Below are positions 38,231-39,064 of a stretch of 39,064 bases of DNA, in pieces. This DNA is from DASZMJ01 sp035551935. Its GTDB lineage: Bacteria > Planctomycetota > Planctomycetia > Isosphaerales > Isosphaeraceae. The position numbers were made by a program, and so were the translations under genes. Position 1 is the stretch's first letter. Each line of letters begins with the position of its first letter. Below the pieces are notes generated by a model. The model saw only the letters and a list, made by a program, of their open reading frames with translations. It was not told the origin of the DNA and did no database searches. The DNA is taken from positions 1 to 39,064 of the forward strand of contig DASZMJ010000633.1 of assembly GCA_035551935.1 (NCBI GenBank). Direction: 5' to 3'.

Positions 38231-38989
38231 ATGTCGAACCTGGGGATGGTCCTGCTCGGCTGCGTCCTCGTCGGGATGGTCGCGCCGACGGCGTTCGGCG
38301 CCGACGGCGACGGGGGCAAGGACAAGGACGACGACGGCGACCGCGCCGACACGATCACCGTCGTCGGCCACGGCAAGATCGGCGCGGCCCCGGACGTCGC
38401 CGAGATCAACGTCGGCGTTGCCACCCAGGCGGTCGCGGCCAAGGACGCGCTCGCGCAGAACAGCGACGCGATGGCGGCCTTGCACAAGACGATCAAGGAG
38501 TTCGGCGTCGCCGCCAAGGACGTCCGCACGACCCAGCTCAACCTCTATCCGCAATACTCCCAGCCCCGGCCCAACAACCAGTGGGGGAACGAGCCGCCGC
38601 GGATCGTCGGCTATCACGTCGAGAACATGGTGCGGGTCACGAGCCGCGACATCTCCAAGCTCGGCCGCCTGCTCGACGCGCTCGCCTCCTCCGGGGCCAA
38701 CCGCATCCAGGGGATCAGCTTCCGGATCGACGACGACTCGAAGATGCTCGACGAGGCCCGCAAGCGCGCGATGGCCGACGCCAAGCATTCCGCCGAGCTG
38801 CTCGCCGGCGAGGCCGGCGCCGTCCTCGGCCGCCCCGTCCGCATCCGCGAAGGCGTCTCCGCCGCCCCGTTCCCCGTCGCCCCCATGGGCCGGATGATGG
38901 CCGCCGCCGCCCCCGTCCCCGTCGCCCCCGGCGAGGTCGAGACGAGCATCACCGTCGAGGTCATCTATCGCCTGTTGCCGCCGAAGTGA
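38231..38989 (+). CDS. Secreted SIMPL-domain (DUF541) protein
   Basis: 252 residues. The signal peptide is LGMVLLGCVLVGMVAPTAFG with cleavage near residue 24, then an Asp/Lys/Gly-rich linker (DGGKDKDDDGDR). The SIMPL domain starts TITVVGHGKIGAAPDVAEIN and includes LNLYPQYSQP, YHVENMVRVTSRDISKLGRL, ARKRAMADAKHSAELLAGEA and the final ETSITVEVIYRLL. Periplasmic proteins of this family are linked to stress responses in other bacteria, but their biochemistry is unclear. GAGGAG lies nine bases before the ATG. The remaining 75 bp to the window end show nothing recognisable. Confidence 0.9.
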   Translation: MSNLGMVLLGCVLVGMVAPTAFGADGDGGKDKDDDGDRADTITVVGHGKIGAAPDVAEINVGVATQAVAAKDALAQNSDAMAALHKTIKEFGVAAKDVRTTQLNLYPQYSQPRPNNQWGNEPPRIVGYHVENMVRVTSRDISKLGRLLDALASSGANRIQGISFRIDDDSKMLDEARKRAMADAKHSAELLAGEAGAVLGRPVRIREGVSAAPFPVAPMGRMMAAAAPVPVAPGEVETSITVEVIYRLLPPK

Positions 38990-39064
38990 ACCCACACGGT
39001 TATGCCGCCGCTTCTCGTGGGGCCGATCATGCCATCCGGCGAGCGGGCGCCGGGTGCCACGGGT

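Overview
The window is about 39 kb of very GC-rich bacterial chromosome. It most likely comes from a planctomycete of the Isosphaeraceae/Gemmatales type. This is an inference from several signs: the unusual EF-Tu switch I sequence, an FHA protein, a long sigma factor with extra helix-turn-helix modules, PEP-CTERM secreted proteins, a Uma2 endonuclease, frequent lack of Shine-Dalgarno sequences, and strong GC3 bias.

Left part (1-6679): an FHA-domain protein (partial, minus strand) is divergent from psuG (pseudouridine-5'-phosphate glycosidase). Two secreted proteins of unknown function follow as a minus-strand pair. Divergent from that pair is a 563-residue sigma-70 family factor with three N-terminal helix-turn-helix segments.

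Central part (6925-23519): the information-processing super-locus. The order tRNA-Thr(UGU), tRNA-Tyr(GUA), tRNA-Gly(UCC), tRNA-Thr(GGU), tuf is the same as the E. coli thrU-tyrU-glyT-thrT-tufB operon. It continues with rpmG, tRNA-Trp(CCA), secE, nusG, rplK, rplA, rplJ, rplL, rpoB and rpoC. No tRNA gene encodes its CCA end. GC-rich perfect hairpins lie between several of the units. The striking departure is that rpoB and rpoC, normally adjacent and co-transcribed, are separated by about 1.8 kb. That gap holds a terminator-like hairpin, an orphan gene of atypical composition, a RelE/ParE-type toxin with a Phd/YefM-type antitoxin, and then a new promoter and about 400-nt leader in front of rpoC.

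Right part (23548-38989): a polytopic membrane protein of unknown function, a Uma2 family endonuclease, two convergent PEP-CTERM secreted proteins, and a split transketolase (N and C subunits). An extracellular-polysaccharide locus follows: GT2 and a polyprenyl-phosphate sugar phosphotransferase on the minus strand, then GT2, a GT-C-like membrane protein, a second large membrane protein and GT4 on the plus strand. The window closes with a secreted SIMPL-domain protein. A 66-bp nested palindrome with 28-bp perfect arms sits inside the polysaccharide locus and looks like a dispersed repeat unit.

The most interesting places are the toxin-antitoxin island that uncouples rpoB from rpoC, the sigma factor architecture, the altered EF-Tu switch I, and the nested palindrome. 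All statements come from reading the sequence. Family assignments rest on remembered motifs, and no search was run.
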